DNA from: Nocardioides rubriscoriae
GTDB lineage: Bacteria; Actinomycetota; Actinomycetes; Propionibacteriales; Nocardioidaceae
DNA length: 64,000 bases
Reading direction: 5' to 3'
Assembly: GCF_008087085.1 (NCBI RefSeq)
Contig: NZ_VIYJ01000002.1
Location: 186,001-250,000 of the forward strand
Of the stretch, positions 53,737-62,162 are shown in pieces. The translations under genes were made by a program, and so were the position numbers. The notes under the pieces are model-generated. The model was not told the origin of the DNA and ran no database searches. It saw only the letters and a list, made by a program, of their open reading frames with translations. Every line of letters begins with the position of its first letter. Positions within the stretch are counted from its first letter, which is position 1.

Positions 53737-54390
53737 TCAGGCTTCGCGCTTGAGCAGGATCGCGGTGAACTGCTGGCGCGTGCCCCAGGGCGTGACGTGG
53801 TCCTCGCCGCTGGTCGACAGCAACTCGTAACCGGGAAACTCCGCAGCGAGCTCTGCGTGGGTGTAGCGCACGATCGGCAGGCCGCTGCAGGTCAGCGGAC
53901 CGTCGGGACCGAAGGTCGCGACCACGACGAACCCTCCGGGCTCCAGACAGTGCTCCAGAGAAAGCCGGTAGTCGTCGCGCTCGTCCTCCTCGGTCAGGAA
54001 GTGGAAGACGGCGCGGTCGTGCCACAGCGCGAACTGACGCGGCGGACGGAAGTCGAGGACGTCGGCGACGTCGAGGTCGAGGCGTCCCGGGACCTCACCG
54101 ACTCTTTCGCGCACCGTGGTGAGTGCCGTCTGCGACAGGTCGATCGCCGTCAGGTCGGTGTAGCCGCGCTGGACGAGATGGTCGACCAACGTCGACCAGC
54201 CGGCGCCCACGTCGATCACCGGGCGGCCGACCCCCAGGCCGGTCTCGTCGACCAGTCCCAGGGACAGCTCCGGCACGGACTGCCACCACGAGACGCCGTC
54301 CTCGTCCTTGCCGTCGTGGACCTTCTCCCAGTAGTCGGAGCGGGCGGTCGCGTCCGTCGGTCGCAGCGGCGTGGCGGGTGCAGGTTCCAT
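53737..54390 (-). CDS. Class I SAM-dependent methyltransferase
   Basis: 217 residues. SAM motif I is VIDVGAGWSTLVDHLVQRGY, motif II LTAIDLS, then WHDRAVFHFLTEEDERDDYR and GGFVVVATFGPDG. The DRAVFHFLT block and overall length resemble small thiol/metalloid methyltransferases, but substrate cannot be told. Leaderless start (TAGCGT, six bases, ATG at 54390), divergent from the TusA-radical SAM gene whose start is also leaderless. Confidence 0.83.
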   Translation of the reverse strand: MEPAPATPLRPTDATARSDYWEKVHDGKDEDGVSWWQSVPELSLGLVDETGLGVGRPVIDVGAGWSTLVDHLVQRGYTDLTAIDLSQTALTTVRERVGEVPGRLDLDVADVLDFRPPRQFALWHDRAVFHFLTEEDERDDYRLSLEHCLEPGGFVVVATFGPDGPLTCSGLPIVRYTHAELAAEFPGYELLSTSGEDHVTPWGTRQQFTAILLKREA

Positions 54391-54497
54391 GGGGCGACGC
54401 TACCTCCGGTGGTCTCCTCCGGGAGTCCGTGAACTGTCATTGGTTCGTTGCCTGTCGATCTGGGGTCGCGGGCGAGCTCGTAGCGTAGATTGCGCCC
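54391..54497. promoter_or_regulatory. Divergent leaderless promoters, methyltransferase / TusA-rSAM
   Basis: Leftward TAGCGT (54402-54397), six bases, ATG at 54390. Rightward TAGATT (54486-54491), six bases, ATG at 54498. The shared 107-bp gap suggests coordinated control; no clear operator dyad was identified. Confidence 0.5.
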
Positions 54498-55610
54498 ATG
54501 GTCTCCACCGGTACGGCCCCGACCAGTACCCCGCTGGGTGACGTAGCCCGACTCATCGACGGGGGCGACATGGATTGCGGCAGCGGACTGCTGCTCCTCA
54601 TCACTCGCGCGATGCGACGACTCGACGGCGGTGACCTGCTCGCCATCCGAAGCGCCGAGTCCAGCGTCGTGACCGATCTGCCGGTCTGGGCCGAGCTCGT
54701 CGGCCACGAGATCGTCGACGAGCTGGCCGAGACCGGCACGGGGCCCTGGTGGTTCACCGTGCGCAAGGACGGCGCCAGCGCGGACGGGGCGGTTCGACCG
54801 GACGCGGGGACCGTCTTCAGCACCGGGAGCCGGACGCCGGTGGGCCACCGGCTGTGGACCTACACCAACTTCGACTGCAACCTTGCCTGCCTCTACTGCT
54901 GCGCGGAGTCGTCCCCGAAGGCCTCGCCGCGGCGCCTGGATCCCGACGTCGTCGGGCCGCTCTTCGCGCGGTTCCGCGAGCAGGGGGGCAGGGAGCTGCT
55001 GTTCACCGGTGGCGAGCCGTTCATGCACCCGCAGCTCGGTGAGCTCGTCGATGCCGCCGCCGGCCTCGAACGCACCATCCTCACCAACGCGATGATCTTC
55101 GGCCGTGGCCGCCGTCGCGAGCTGCTCGAGTCGATCGACCGGGACGTGGTGATGCAGGTCAGCCTCGACTCCGCGAGCCCCGAGATCCACGACGAGATGC
55201 GCGGAGCCGGGTCGTGGGCCCGCGCGCTCGACGGGATTGGTCTGGCCCACTCACTGGGTTTCCGGGTCAAGATCGCAGCCACGCGGTTCGACGAGGACCC
55301 GGAAGGGGTGAGGGAGTTGCACGAGCGTCTCGACCAGGAAGGCATTGCCCAGGAGGACAGGGTCATCCGCCCGGTCGCAGCCGAGGGCTTTGCCGAGGGC
55401 GGCATCCACGTGTCCATCGACTCGCTCGAGCCCGAACCCGTCATCACCGCCGACGGCGCGTGGTGGCACCCGGTCGCGATCACGAACCCGAACATGAGGA
55501 TCGCCGACGCACCCCTGGACCTCGACGAGATCTTCGGGGTCGTTCGTGACACGTTGCAGGTGCATGATGCTGCGTCCGCCGCCGGTCGGGAGGTGTTCCG
55601 CTGTGCGTGA
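54498..55610 (+). CDS. TusA-like domain fused to radical SAM enzyme
   Basis: 370 residues. Residues about 12-92 resemble TusA/SirA: MDCGSGLLLLITRAMRRLDGG, a basic/acidic strand, DLPVWAELVGHEIVDE and WFTVRKDG. The usual CPxP is replaced by LLLL, while a Cys sits at 27 in DCGSG. Then a radical SAM domain with C127NLAC131LYC134, GGEP (171-174) and a TIM-barrel pattern up to about 330. No extra Cys cluster (no SPASM). It probably makes or processes a sulfur- or selenium-bearing group. First gene of an operon with a DoxX-like protein and an importer. Confidence 0.82.
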   Translation: MVSTGTAPTSTPLGDVARLIDGGDMDCGSGLLLLITRAMRRLDGGDLLAIRSAESSVVTDLPVWAELVGHEIVDELAETGTGPWWFTVRKDGASADGAVRPDAGTVFSTGSRTPVGHRLWTYTNFDCNLACLYCCAESSPKASPRRLDPDVVGPLFARFREQGGRELLFTGGEPFMHPQLGELVDAAAGLERTILTNAMIFGRGRRRELLESIDRDVVMQVSLDSASPEIHDEMRGAGSWARALDGIGLAHSLGFRVKIAATRFDEDPEGVRELHERLDQEGIAQEDRVIRPVAAEGFAEGGIHVSIDSLEPEPVITADGAWWHPVAITNPNMRIADAPLDLDEIFGVVRDTLQVHDAASAAGREVFRCA

Positions 55611-56553
55611 GTCACCGCTGACCAACGCCAGGGCCCGACTGGGGTGGGCGCTCGACCCCAACCCGGCCGACAATCCCCGTGCTCAGTCGATCGCTTTCAC
55701 CGTGCTGCGGGTCCTCCTGGGTCTGATGTGGCTCTACAACGTGTCCTGGAAGCGGGCACCGGACTTCGGCAAGGACGCCGGCAGCGGGCTCTACAAGTTC
55801 ACCACCTACGCGGTCGACTATCCCGTGCTGGCGCCGTACGCCTGGGTGACCGACCACCTGATCCTCCCGGTGTTCCCGGTCTTCGGCTGGGTCGTGCTGA
55901 TCGCCGAGACGGCCCTTGCGGTGATGCTGTTGACCGGGACGCTCGTCCGCCTCGCCGCTCTCATCGGTCTCGCGCAGTCGCTGGCGATCGGGCTGTCGGT
56001 CGCCTACGCGCCCCACGAGTGGCCCTGGTCCTACTTCCTCATGGTCGGTGCCCACCTGGTGCTGATCTTCGCCGTGGCCGGTCGCGTCCTGGGCACCGAC
56101 GGCGTGCGTACGGGTGACACGTCGGCCCGCACCCTGGGCCACGTCTGGGCCGGGGTGGCGCTCGTCGCCGGCTTGGTCTCCTTGGTGCGGTCCTTGAGCG
56201 AGCCGTTCGCGGCCCGCGGCCCGGACCTCGGCAACAGCGACCCGTCGCTGTCGCTGGGTTCCTACAACCTCGTCGGCTCCCTGGTGCTCGTCACCGTCGG
56301 GGTGCTGCTGCTGGTCGGTGCACGTCTCACGCTGCCCTGGGCCCTCCAGGCTGCGGCTGCCCTCGGGCTCCTCGCCGGCCTCTCGCTCCATGCCCAGCTG
56401 GGCTTCAGTGACCCGGTCATCGGCGGCAACCCCACGTCGGCCGCGGTCTTCTTCTCCCTCGCCCTGATCGCCTTCCTCGTGGGGCGGGCACCATCGCCCG
56501 GTTCTATCGCCCAGACCCCCTCGCCCGCCCGAACAGAGAGCACCCAGCCATGA
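55603..56553 (+). CDS. DoxX/MauE-like membrane protein
   Basis: 316 residues with about eight hydrophobic segments. The LRVLLGLMWLYNVSWKRAPDFG opening resembles DoxX-type membrane proteins (subunits or partners of sulfur and redox enzymes); the second half has a further helix pair pattern. GTG at 55603 overlaps the radical SAM gene by 8 bp. A GTG-coupled membrane partner for the radical SAM product or its electrons is plausible. Confidence 0.75.
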   Translation: MRESPLTNARARLGWALDPNPADNPRAQSIAFTVLRVLLGLMWLYNVSWKRAPDFGKDAGSGLYKFTTYAVDYPVLAPYAWVTDHLILPVFPVFGWVVLIAETALAVMLLTGTLVRLAALIGLAQSLAIGLSVAYAPHEWPWSYFLMVGAHLVLIFAVAGRVLGTDGVRTGDTSARTLGHVWAGVALVAGLVSLVRSLSEPFAARGPDLGNSDPSLSLGSYNLVGSLVLVTVGVLLLVGARLTLPWALQAAAALGLLAGLSLHAQLGFSDPVIGGNPTSAAVFFSLALIAFLVGRAPSPGSIAQTPSPARTESTQP

Positions 56554-57509
56554 GCTTCACCCGTCCACCGTCCACGATCTTCGCGACCAGTCGCCGTGGC
56601 CTGTTCATCGGTGCCTCGGGCCTGGTGCTCCTCGCTGCCTGCGGCAACGACGAGCAGTCGGCGGGCGGAGCCGCGGGCGGGACTGCATCGACTGGACGAC
56701 CGCTGCCGATCTCGGCGATCCCCGACCAGGACCCGGAGGTGCTCAACCGGCTGTACGACGACGTGGCCGCCCGCTTCGCCGAGGTCACCGGGCTCGACGT
56801 CAGCTACACCCCGGTGACGGAGTACCCCGCAGTCGTGCGCGGCTTCGAGGTCGGCGACATCGCCATCGCGTGGATGGGCGGCCTCACCGGCGTCCAGGCC
56901 GCGCAGCGCGTCGAGGGCGCCACCGCGTTCGCCCAGCGCGACATCGACGCCGAGTTCACCAGCCTCTTCATTGCCACCAAGCAGTCCGGTCTGACAGCGT
57001 TCGACGACGTCGACGGGCTGAGCGGGCTCGCCGGCCACTCGTTCACCTTCGGCTCCGAGACGTCGACGTCCGGGCGCCTGATGCCGCAATACTTCATGGA
57101 CCGAGCGGGGCTCTCGCTTGACGACCTCGAGGGCGAGCCGGGCTACTCCGGGTCCCACGACGCGACCATCGAAGCGGTCGCCTCCGGCAGCTTCGAGGTG
57201 GGAGCCGTCAACGAGCAGGTGTGGAAAGCCACCGTCGAGGCCGGAGAGGTCGACCTCTCCGGCGTCGTCGTGCTTTTCCGCACCCCTGCCTACTACGACT
57301 ACCACTGGCTGGCGCGACCCGATGTCGACGAGGTCTACGGTGCGGGCACGCTCGACTCGGTCAAGGAACTGCTGTTCGGCCTCGACCCGTCGGTGCCCGA
57401 GGACGCCACGCTCCTCAACCTGTTCGGCGCCGCCTCGTTCGTCCCCACGGAGAACGGAAACTACGACCAGATCCGTGAGGTCGCCGAGGAGCTGGGCCTG
57501 CTCGCGTGA
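56550..57509 (+). CDS. PhnD-family substrate-binding lipoprotein, putative selenate/oxyanion type
   Basis: 319 residues. The leader has a twin-arginine-like SRRGLFIG and a lipobox ending at Cys31 (LLAAC). Mature part: IAWMGGLTGVQAAQ, FAQRDIDAEFTSLFIA, FTFGSETSTSGRLMPQYFM, GYSGSHDATIEAVASG and GAVNEQVW. I recall these blocks from the family named putative selenate ABC transporter binding protein, a sister of phosphonate binding PhnD. Ligand therefore an oxyanion such as selenate, selenite, phosphite or phosphonate. Overlaps the DoxX gene by 4 bp. Confidence 0.8.
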   Translation: MSFTRPPSTIFATSRRGLFIGASGLVLLAACGNDEQSAGGAAGGTASTGRPLPISAIPDQDPEVLNRLYDDVAARFAEVTGLDVSYTPVTEYPAVVRGFEVGDIAIAWMGGLTGVQAAQRVEGATAFAQRDIDAEFTSLFIATKQSGLTAFDDVDGLSGLAGHSFTFGSETSTSGRLMPQYFMDRAGLSLDDLEGEPGYSGSHDATIEAVASGSFEVGAVNEQVWKATVEAGEVDLSGVVVLFRTPAYYDYHWLARPDVDEVYGAGTLDSVKELLFGLDPSVPEDATLLNLFGAASFVPTENGNYDQIREVAEELGLLA

Positions 57510-58249
57510 ACGAAGTCGTCGTACGTCTCGCCGGGGTCGGGCGCAGCTTCGGCGGCATCGCGGCGCTGACCGGTGTCGACCTGACGATAGGGGCGGGCGA
57601 GCGCGTTGCGGTCCTGGGTGCGAGCGGGTCTGGCAAGAGCACGCTGCTGTCGCTGCTCAACGGCTCGCTGGAGCCGTCCCAGGGCAGCATCGAACTCTTC
57701 GGCGCGCCCGTAGCGGGACTTTCCTCGGGCCCTCGCCGCGAGCTGCAACGGCGCGTGGGAACCATCTCGCAGGGGCTCGACCTCATCGAGCAGGTGCGGG
57801 TGCTGCACAACGTGAACGCCGGTCGCCTCGCCGAGTGGGGTGCGTCGAGGTCGCTGGCGTCGCTCGTGTGGCCCCGTCCGGATGAGCGGGCGACCAGCGC
57901 GCTCGAAGCAGTGGGGCTCGGCTGGGCGGTGCACGAGCGCACCGAGCGCCTTTCCGGAGGCGAGCGCCAGCGGGTCGCGATCGCGCGCCTGCTGATCCAA
58001 AGACCCGAGCTGGTGCTCGCCGACGAGCCGGTCGCGAGCCTCGACCCGACCACCGCCGCCGAGGTCCTGAATCTCCTGGGTCGCGTGACCGAGGTGTCGG
58101 GCACCATGCTGGTGGCCCTCCATCAACCTCAGCTCGCACGAGAGCACTGCACCCGTGCGATCGGACTGCGCGAGGGACGACTCGTCTTCGATGCCGCGAT
58201 CGGTGATCTCGCGCCCACGCTGCTCGACGAGCTCTACGCACGGGCCTGA
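57506..58249 (+). CDS. PhnC-like ABC transporter ATP-binding protein
   Basis: 247 residues. Walker A GASGSGKST, Q-loop GTISQGLDLIEQV, signature LSGGERQRVAIARLL, Walker B LVLADEPVASLD, H-loop LHQPQLAREH. GTG overlapping the binding-protein stop. Energises the importer encoded around it. Confidence 0.9.
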   Translation: MNEVVVRLAGVGRSFGGIAALTGVDLTIGAGERVAVLGASGSGKSTLLSLLNGSLEPSQGSIELFGAPVAGLSSGPRRELQRRVGTISQGLDLIEQVRVLHNVNAGRLAEWGASRSLASLVWPRPDERATSALEAVGLGWAVHERTERLSGGERQRVAIARLLIQRPELVLADEPVASLDPTTAAEVLNLLGRVTEVSGTMLVALHQPQLAREHCTRAIGLREGRLVFDAAIGDLAPTLLDELYARA

Positions 58250-58267
58250 ACACGGTGATGGGCTGCC

Positions 58268-60025
58268 TTGACTGACCTGCTCGACGTCGACCGCCCCGCG
58301 TCGGACCCGTCCTCGGGGCCGCGCCCGGTGGGCGACCACTCCCCACCAGCGCGCCGCGTGTCCGGACGGCAGGTGGCCCTGCGCCGGGGTGTGGGGGCGT
58401 TGGCCGTGCTCCTGCCCCTCGCGTGGTCGATGCGGCGTGCGCTGCCCGATGGCACGGTCGTCAACAGCGGTGGGGCCCCGCTCATCGGCGACCTTCTGGG
58501 CAAGGCCCTGAGCCCCCGCTCGGACGGCGAGTTCCTGCACGTCGTTCTGCAGGCCGCGGGCACCACCCTCGCCTTCGCGGTACTGGGCACGGCCGGGGCA
58601 CTGGTGATCGGCTTGCTGGGCGGGTTGGTGCTCAGCGACGTGGCCTGGTCGCGACGTCCCCCGTGGCCCCTACGCCTGCTGCGTGCCGGCCTGCGTGGAC
58701 TCCTGGTCGCGGTCCGCTCGATCCACGAGCTGGTCTGGGCGCTGCTGCTCGTCAGCGTGCTCGGCCTCGACCCCCTGGTGGCGGTGCTCGCGATCGCGCT
58801 GCCGTTCGGTGCCCAGACGGCGCAGGTCTTCGGGGACACCTTCGATGCCCTGCCGACCCGCGCCCTGCGGGCCTTGCGAGGGGCGGGCGCCCCGGCGCTG
58901 CCGGCGGTCGTGTTCGCGCTGCTACCCCCGGCCGGGCCCTTGATGCTCTCGTACTCCTTCTACCGCTTCGAGTGCGCGGTGCGCTCCACCGTGCTGCTCG
59001 GTGCGGTCGGCGTCGGTGGACTCGGTCAGGAGCTGGTGGTCAGCCTCAGCTCGCGCAACTGGGACGAGGTCTGGACCCTCATCGCGGCAGTCATCGTCCT
59101 CTCGGCACTCGTCGACGCCTGGAGCGGACGACTGCGCACTGACATGGCCGTCGCGAGCTGCTCGGAGTGGTCGGCCGGCGACAGCACCGGCGGCGTCGGC
59201 GCTGCGGGAAGACGCCGCTCGCGCTCGACATGGGCGCGATGGACGACGATCGCCGTCGTTCCCGGGCTCATCATCGCGTGGGTCGCATCAGGGGTCTCGC
59301 TCTCGGGATTGACCAGTAACCGAACCCGGATGCTGACCGGTCGGCTCCTCGACGACCTCATCCCGCCGGCGCTGCCCCGCGGCGGTGCCGGCGAGGTGAT
59401 CTCTGCCGTGCTGGACACGCTGGCCATGGCGGTGCTGGCCATGGCCATCGCCGTGCTCATCACCGTGGTCGTGTCCCCATGGGCGGTGACAGCCCGACGG
59501 GGCGGAGGCCCACCCGCCCCGCTCCCGGTGCGATCCGCACGGTGGCTCGCTTGGGCGGTCGCACGGATCGTGCTGCTCGTGCTGCGATCGGTGCCCCCGA
59601 CGGTCTGGGCAGTGATCGCCCTGCTCGCCCTGTTCCCGGGCGTGCTGCCGGGGGCCCTGGCCCTCGGGGTCTACACGGGCGGAGTGCTCGGGCGGCTCGT
59701 CGCGGAGTCGTGGGAGAGCGTGAGTCCCGCCCCTCGCGAGGCGCTCAGGCGCAGCGGCGTGCCCGGCGCCATCGCGACGCTCGCCGCTGTGGTGCCGGCC
59801 TCGGCGCAACAGCTGGTGACCTACACGCTCTACCGCTTCGAGATCTGCGTCCGTGAAACGGCCGTTGTCGGCATCGTCGGAGCTGCCGGCCTTGGCCGCC
59901 TGCTCGCGGAGAACCTCAACTTCTTCCGCTTCCCTGTCGTGACGACACTGCTGATCGCATCGTTCGCGGTCAGTCTCGCCAGCGAGGTGATCAGCCGCCG
60001 ACTCCGGCGCGCGATCCGGGCCTGA
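58268..60025 (+). CDS. Fused PhnE-like ABC permease (two permease units in one chain)
   Basis: 585 residues with about 12 helices. Two similar halves are visible: YRFECAVRSTVLLGAVGVGGLGQEL near residue 240 and YRFEICVRETAVVGIVGAAGLGRLL near 525, each preceded by an ALR..G..PA-type ATPase contact loop. It thus supplies both halves of the channel. The start is a TTG at 58268, 18 bp after the ATPase stop. No additional permease gene is needed. Confidence 0.85.
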   Translation: MTDLLDVDRPASDPSSGPRPVGDHSPPARRVSGRQVALRRGVGALAVLLPLAWSMRRALPDGTVVNSGGAPLIGDLLGKALSPRSDGEFLHVVLQAAGTTLAFAVLGTAGALVIGLLGGLVLSDVAWSRRPPWPLRLLRAGLRGLLVAVRSIHELVWALLLVSVLGLDPLVAVLAIALPFGAQTAQVFGDTFDALPTRALRALRGAGAPALPAVVFALLPPAGPLMLSYSFYRFECAVRSTVLLGAVGVGGLGQELVVSLSSRNWDEVWTLIAAVIVLSALVDAWSGRLRTDMAVASCSEWSAGDSTGGVGAAGRRRSRSTWARWTTIAVVPGLIIAWVASGVSLSGLTSNRTRMLTGRLLDDLIPPALPRGGAGEVISAVLDTLAMAVLAMAIAVLITVVVSPWAVTARRGGGPPAPLPVRSARWLAWAVARIVLLVLRSVPPTVWAVIALLALFPGVLPGALALGVYTGGVLGRLVAESWESVSPAPREALRRSGVPGAIATLAAVVPASAQQLVTYTLYRFEICVRETAVVGIVGAAGLGRLLAENLNFFRFPVVTTLLIASFAVSLASEVISRRLRRAIRA

Positions 60026-60166
60026 CGAGGCGGGTCGGGTCCTCGACGAGCGCCTCGTTGCGCTGCTTGGTTGTGCCGTGACCGTGCAGGGATCGGTGAT
60101 CGGGCCCGTGGGTGGTGACACGTACCGAACGATCTGGAAGCGGGGAGGGGGAGGGGGGGGGATCTG
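60026..60166. other. Convergent gap with G-rich tract
   Basis: 141 bp between convergent operons. GGGGAGGGGGAGGGGGGGGG at 60142-60161 gives four or more runs of four G. It is the C-rich strand of the MerA-like gene's 3' end; it could form a G-quadruplex on the + strand and help stop transcription. No U-tract hairpin terminator seen. Confidence 0.5.
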
Positions 60167-61519
60167 TCAGAGCATGGAGCCGAGGTCGGACCCGGCGGTG
60201 GGGTAAGCCGCGGTGGCGGACTTGAGCTGGCGGGTGGTGAGGCCGAGCTTGATGGCCAGACCGAGGGTGTTGATCATCTCGGCGTACTCGGTGCCGAGGA
60301 GGTGGGCGCCAACGATCTGGTCGTTCGACTGGTCGATCAGGATCTTGGAGGCCGCGGTCGTCTCCCCGATCCGGTAACTGGAGTACCAGCCGCTGGTGTC
60401 GGAGTAGCGGACCGCGAGGTCGATCCCGGCGGCGCGTGCTTCGGACTCAAGCACGCCGACGCGGGCGAGCTCGGGAATGGTGAAGACCGCGGTGGGGATC
60501 CCTGCGTAGTCCGGGGTCGTGGCGGTGCCCTTGAGCATGTTCGACGCGGCGACCTTGGCCTCCGAGACCGCGACCGGAGTGAGAGGCATGCCTTCGGTGT
60601 CGGCGGAGTCTCCGGCGGCCCAGACGGCCGGGTTCGTCGTGCTCTGGAGGAAGCCGGCGACCTGGATGCCGCGCTCGCCGCATTCGACGCCGGCGGCGTC
60701 GAGGGCCAGGTCGGCCAGGGCCGCGACGCGTCCCGCGCCGTGGACCACGAGGTCAGTCTCGATCGTGTCCTGGGACCCGGCGTTCTCCAGGGTGACCCGG
60801 TAGCCGCCGTCGGAGGGCTGCACGTCGACGATGTTGGTGGTGCGTCGCAGCTCGACGCCGGCCTGTTGGCTGCGATCGACGAGGAGCTCGACGAGGTCGG
60901 GGTCGAAGCCCTTCAGCGGGCGCTCGCCGCGGTCGACGATGACCGGCGAGCTGCCGGCCCGGGCGGCGACGTGAGCGAACTCGAAGGAGATGAGCCCGCC
61001 TCCGACGAACAGGATCCGGGCACGGAGTTCTTCGAGGTCCAGGAAGTCGGTGCTGTCGATCAGGTGCTCGTGTCCCGGGAACTCCAGGGGCCGGGGTCGC
61101 GCACCGGTGGCGACCAGGAAACGGTCTGCGTCATAGGGGAGCCCATTGATCTCCAGCTGGCGTAGACCGGTGAACCTCGCGTGGCCGTGCAGCGTGGTCA
61201 CGCCATCACCGGTCAGCCCGTCTTCCATGTTCTGGGGGACCGGGTCGGTGAAGCCGTGCTTGTGCTTCATCAGATCCGCCCAGTTGATCGAGAGGTCCGC
61301 ATCGTCGATGCCCTTGCCGCGCATCAGTCGCGCACTGTCGATGACCTCGGCGGCGCGACGCAGGATCTTCTTCGCGTCACACCCCCGCAACGCACAGGTT
61401 CCGCCGTAGGGGAGCGCATCGACGATGGCCACCCGCCAGCCCTGGGCGGCGCACTTGTGCGCGGCCGCGACACCGGCCATGCCGGCGCCGATCACGATCA
61501 GGTCGAAGTGCTGGCTCAC
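60167..61519 (-). CDS. MerA-like FAD-dependent disulfide oxidoreductase without mercury-binding tail
   Basis: 450 residues. FAD motif VIGAGMAGVAAAHKCAAQGW, redox disulfide C42-x4-C47 in GGTCALRGCDAKK, NAD(P) motif FVGGGLISFEFAHVAARAG, FAD motif VWAAGDSADTEG. The C-terminus ends GSDLGSML with no Cys-Cys pair, and there is no NmerA domain. It should pass electrons from NAD(P)H to a disulfide or metal species other than by the classical MerA route. GTG overlaps the MerT-like stop. Confidence 0.83.
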   Translation of the reverse strand: MSQHFDLIVIGAGMAGVAAAHKCAAQGWRVAIVDALPYGGTCALRGCDAKKILRRAAEVIDSARLMRGKGIDDADLSINWADLMKHKHGFTDPVPQNMEDGLTGDGVTTLHGHARFTGLRQLEINGLPYDADRFLVATGARPRPLEFPGHEHLIDSTDFLDLEELRARILFVGGGLISFEFAHVAARAGSSPVIVDRGERPLKGFDPDLVELLVDRSQQAGVELRRTTNIVDVQPSDGGYRVTLENAGSQDTIETDLVVHGAGRVAALADLALDAAGVECGERGIQVAGFLQSTTNPAVWAAGDSADTEGMPLTPVAVSEAKVAASNMLKGTATTPDYAGIPTAVFTIPELARVGVLESEARAAGIDLAVRYSDTSGWYSSYRIGETTAASKILIDQSNDQIVGAHLLGTEYAEMINTLGLAIKLGLTTRQLKSATAAYPTAGSDLGSML

Positions 61520-61827
61520 AGGGGGCTCTCCCTCTTCGTGGCGGAGGCCTCAGTGGTGCTGTCTGTGGTCTGGGCGGTCGCTGCCGCCCCGGGCTCAGTC
61601 GCTTCTGAACGGTGGCAGGACTTGTCCTGACACCGGCCTCGCGAGATCCGTGCCCACCCGAGGACGGCCAGCACGAGCCCGAGCCCGATCAGGGCCCAGC
61701 TCTGCAGCGACCATCCGGCGATTGCGCCGGCGACTCCCAGTGAGAGCAGGACCGGCAGGCCACAACAGAGTCCGAGGGCGCCGGCGGCTGCTGCTATCGG
61801 ACCTACGATCGCGATCCGGTCACGCAT
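61516..61827 (-). CDS. MerT-like small membrane protein
   Basis: About 103 residues from an ATG at 61827. Helix 1 carries a vicinal Cys21-Cys22 followed by Pro (GLCCGLPVLLSLG), as in the mercuric transporter MerT. A second helix follows, then a cytoplasmic C66-x4-C71 pair (RCQDKSC) and a Thr/Ala tail. Two Cys pairs suggest hand-over of a soft metal ion across the membrane. Overlaps the previous gene by 8 bp. Confidence 0.75.
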   Translation of the reverse strand: MRDRIAIVGPIAAAAGALGLCCGLPVLLSLGVAGAIAGWSLQSWALIGLGLVLAVLGWARISRGRCQDKSCHRSEATEPGAAATAQTTDSTTEASATKRESPL

Positions 61828-62119
61828 CGGCCAGCACCGCCCGAAGCTGGTTGAGCGTGGGCGCACCCTCGTACCCGTCCGGTGTCAGGTACCTGCGACA
61901 GGAGAGCCCGACCTCGGAGCCGGGCTCGGCGAAGACGTCCACCCCCTCGACCAGGACGCTGGGTGAGCCGTGGAACCGGGTCCGCTCGGCCTCCTCCGGA
62001 GTCTCGACCAGGTGGCGGGTCACCCGCATGTCCGTGCGCTCAGCGGCAAGCGCAGCAAGCCGCTGGTCGGCGACTTTCCAGTTCGGGCAGTCCTCGAAGT
62101 ACAGCAGCGTGATGTCCAT
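61820..62119 (-). CDS. Small thioredoxin-fold protein (mer-like operon)
   Basis: 99 residues. MDITLLYFEDC11PNW is a monothiol thioredoxin-like site, cis-Pro is in GSPSVLVEG, and a second Cys is at 74 (GLSCRRYL). Small proteins of this kind are found in actinobacterial mer-type operons. Leaderless: TAGCGT, seven bases, ATG at 62119. First gene of the operon controlled by the divergent MerR protein. Confidence 0.75.
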   Translation of the reverse strand: MDITLLYFEDCPNWKVADQRLAALAAERTDMRVTRHLVETPEEAERTRFHGSPSVLVEGVDVFAEPGSEVGLSCRRYLTPDGYEGAPTLNQLRAVLADA

Positions 62120-62126
62120 GCCGACG

Positions 62127-62158
62127 ACGCTAAACCTTGATCCATGGTGCAAGGTCAA
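62127..62158 (-). promoter_or_regulatory. MerR-type promoter/operator with 20-bp spacer
   Basis: Read leftwards: -35 TTGACC (62158-62153), 20-bp spacer, -10 TAGCGT (62132-62127). The spacer holds CCTTG-N10-CAAGG (62135-62154), the dyad expected for a MerR-family regulator. A spacer of 19-20 bp is the hallmark of promoters that MerR proteins activate by untwisting DNA. Confidence 0.75.
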
Positions 62159-62162
62159 GGCG

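Noticed and set aside
56550..60025. Calling the importer a phosphonate transporter (phnDCE)
   Set aside because: Family-level similarity is clear, but no C-P lyase or phosphonate gene is near and the binding protein has the blocks I associate with the putative selenate group; substrate left open.
60167..61519. Calling this a mercuric reductase (merA)
   Set aside because: The active disulfide is present, but the C-terminal Cys pair and N-terminal metal domain that define MerA are missing.
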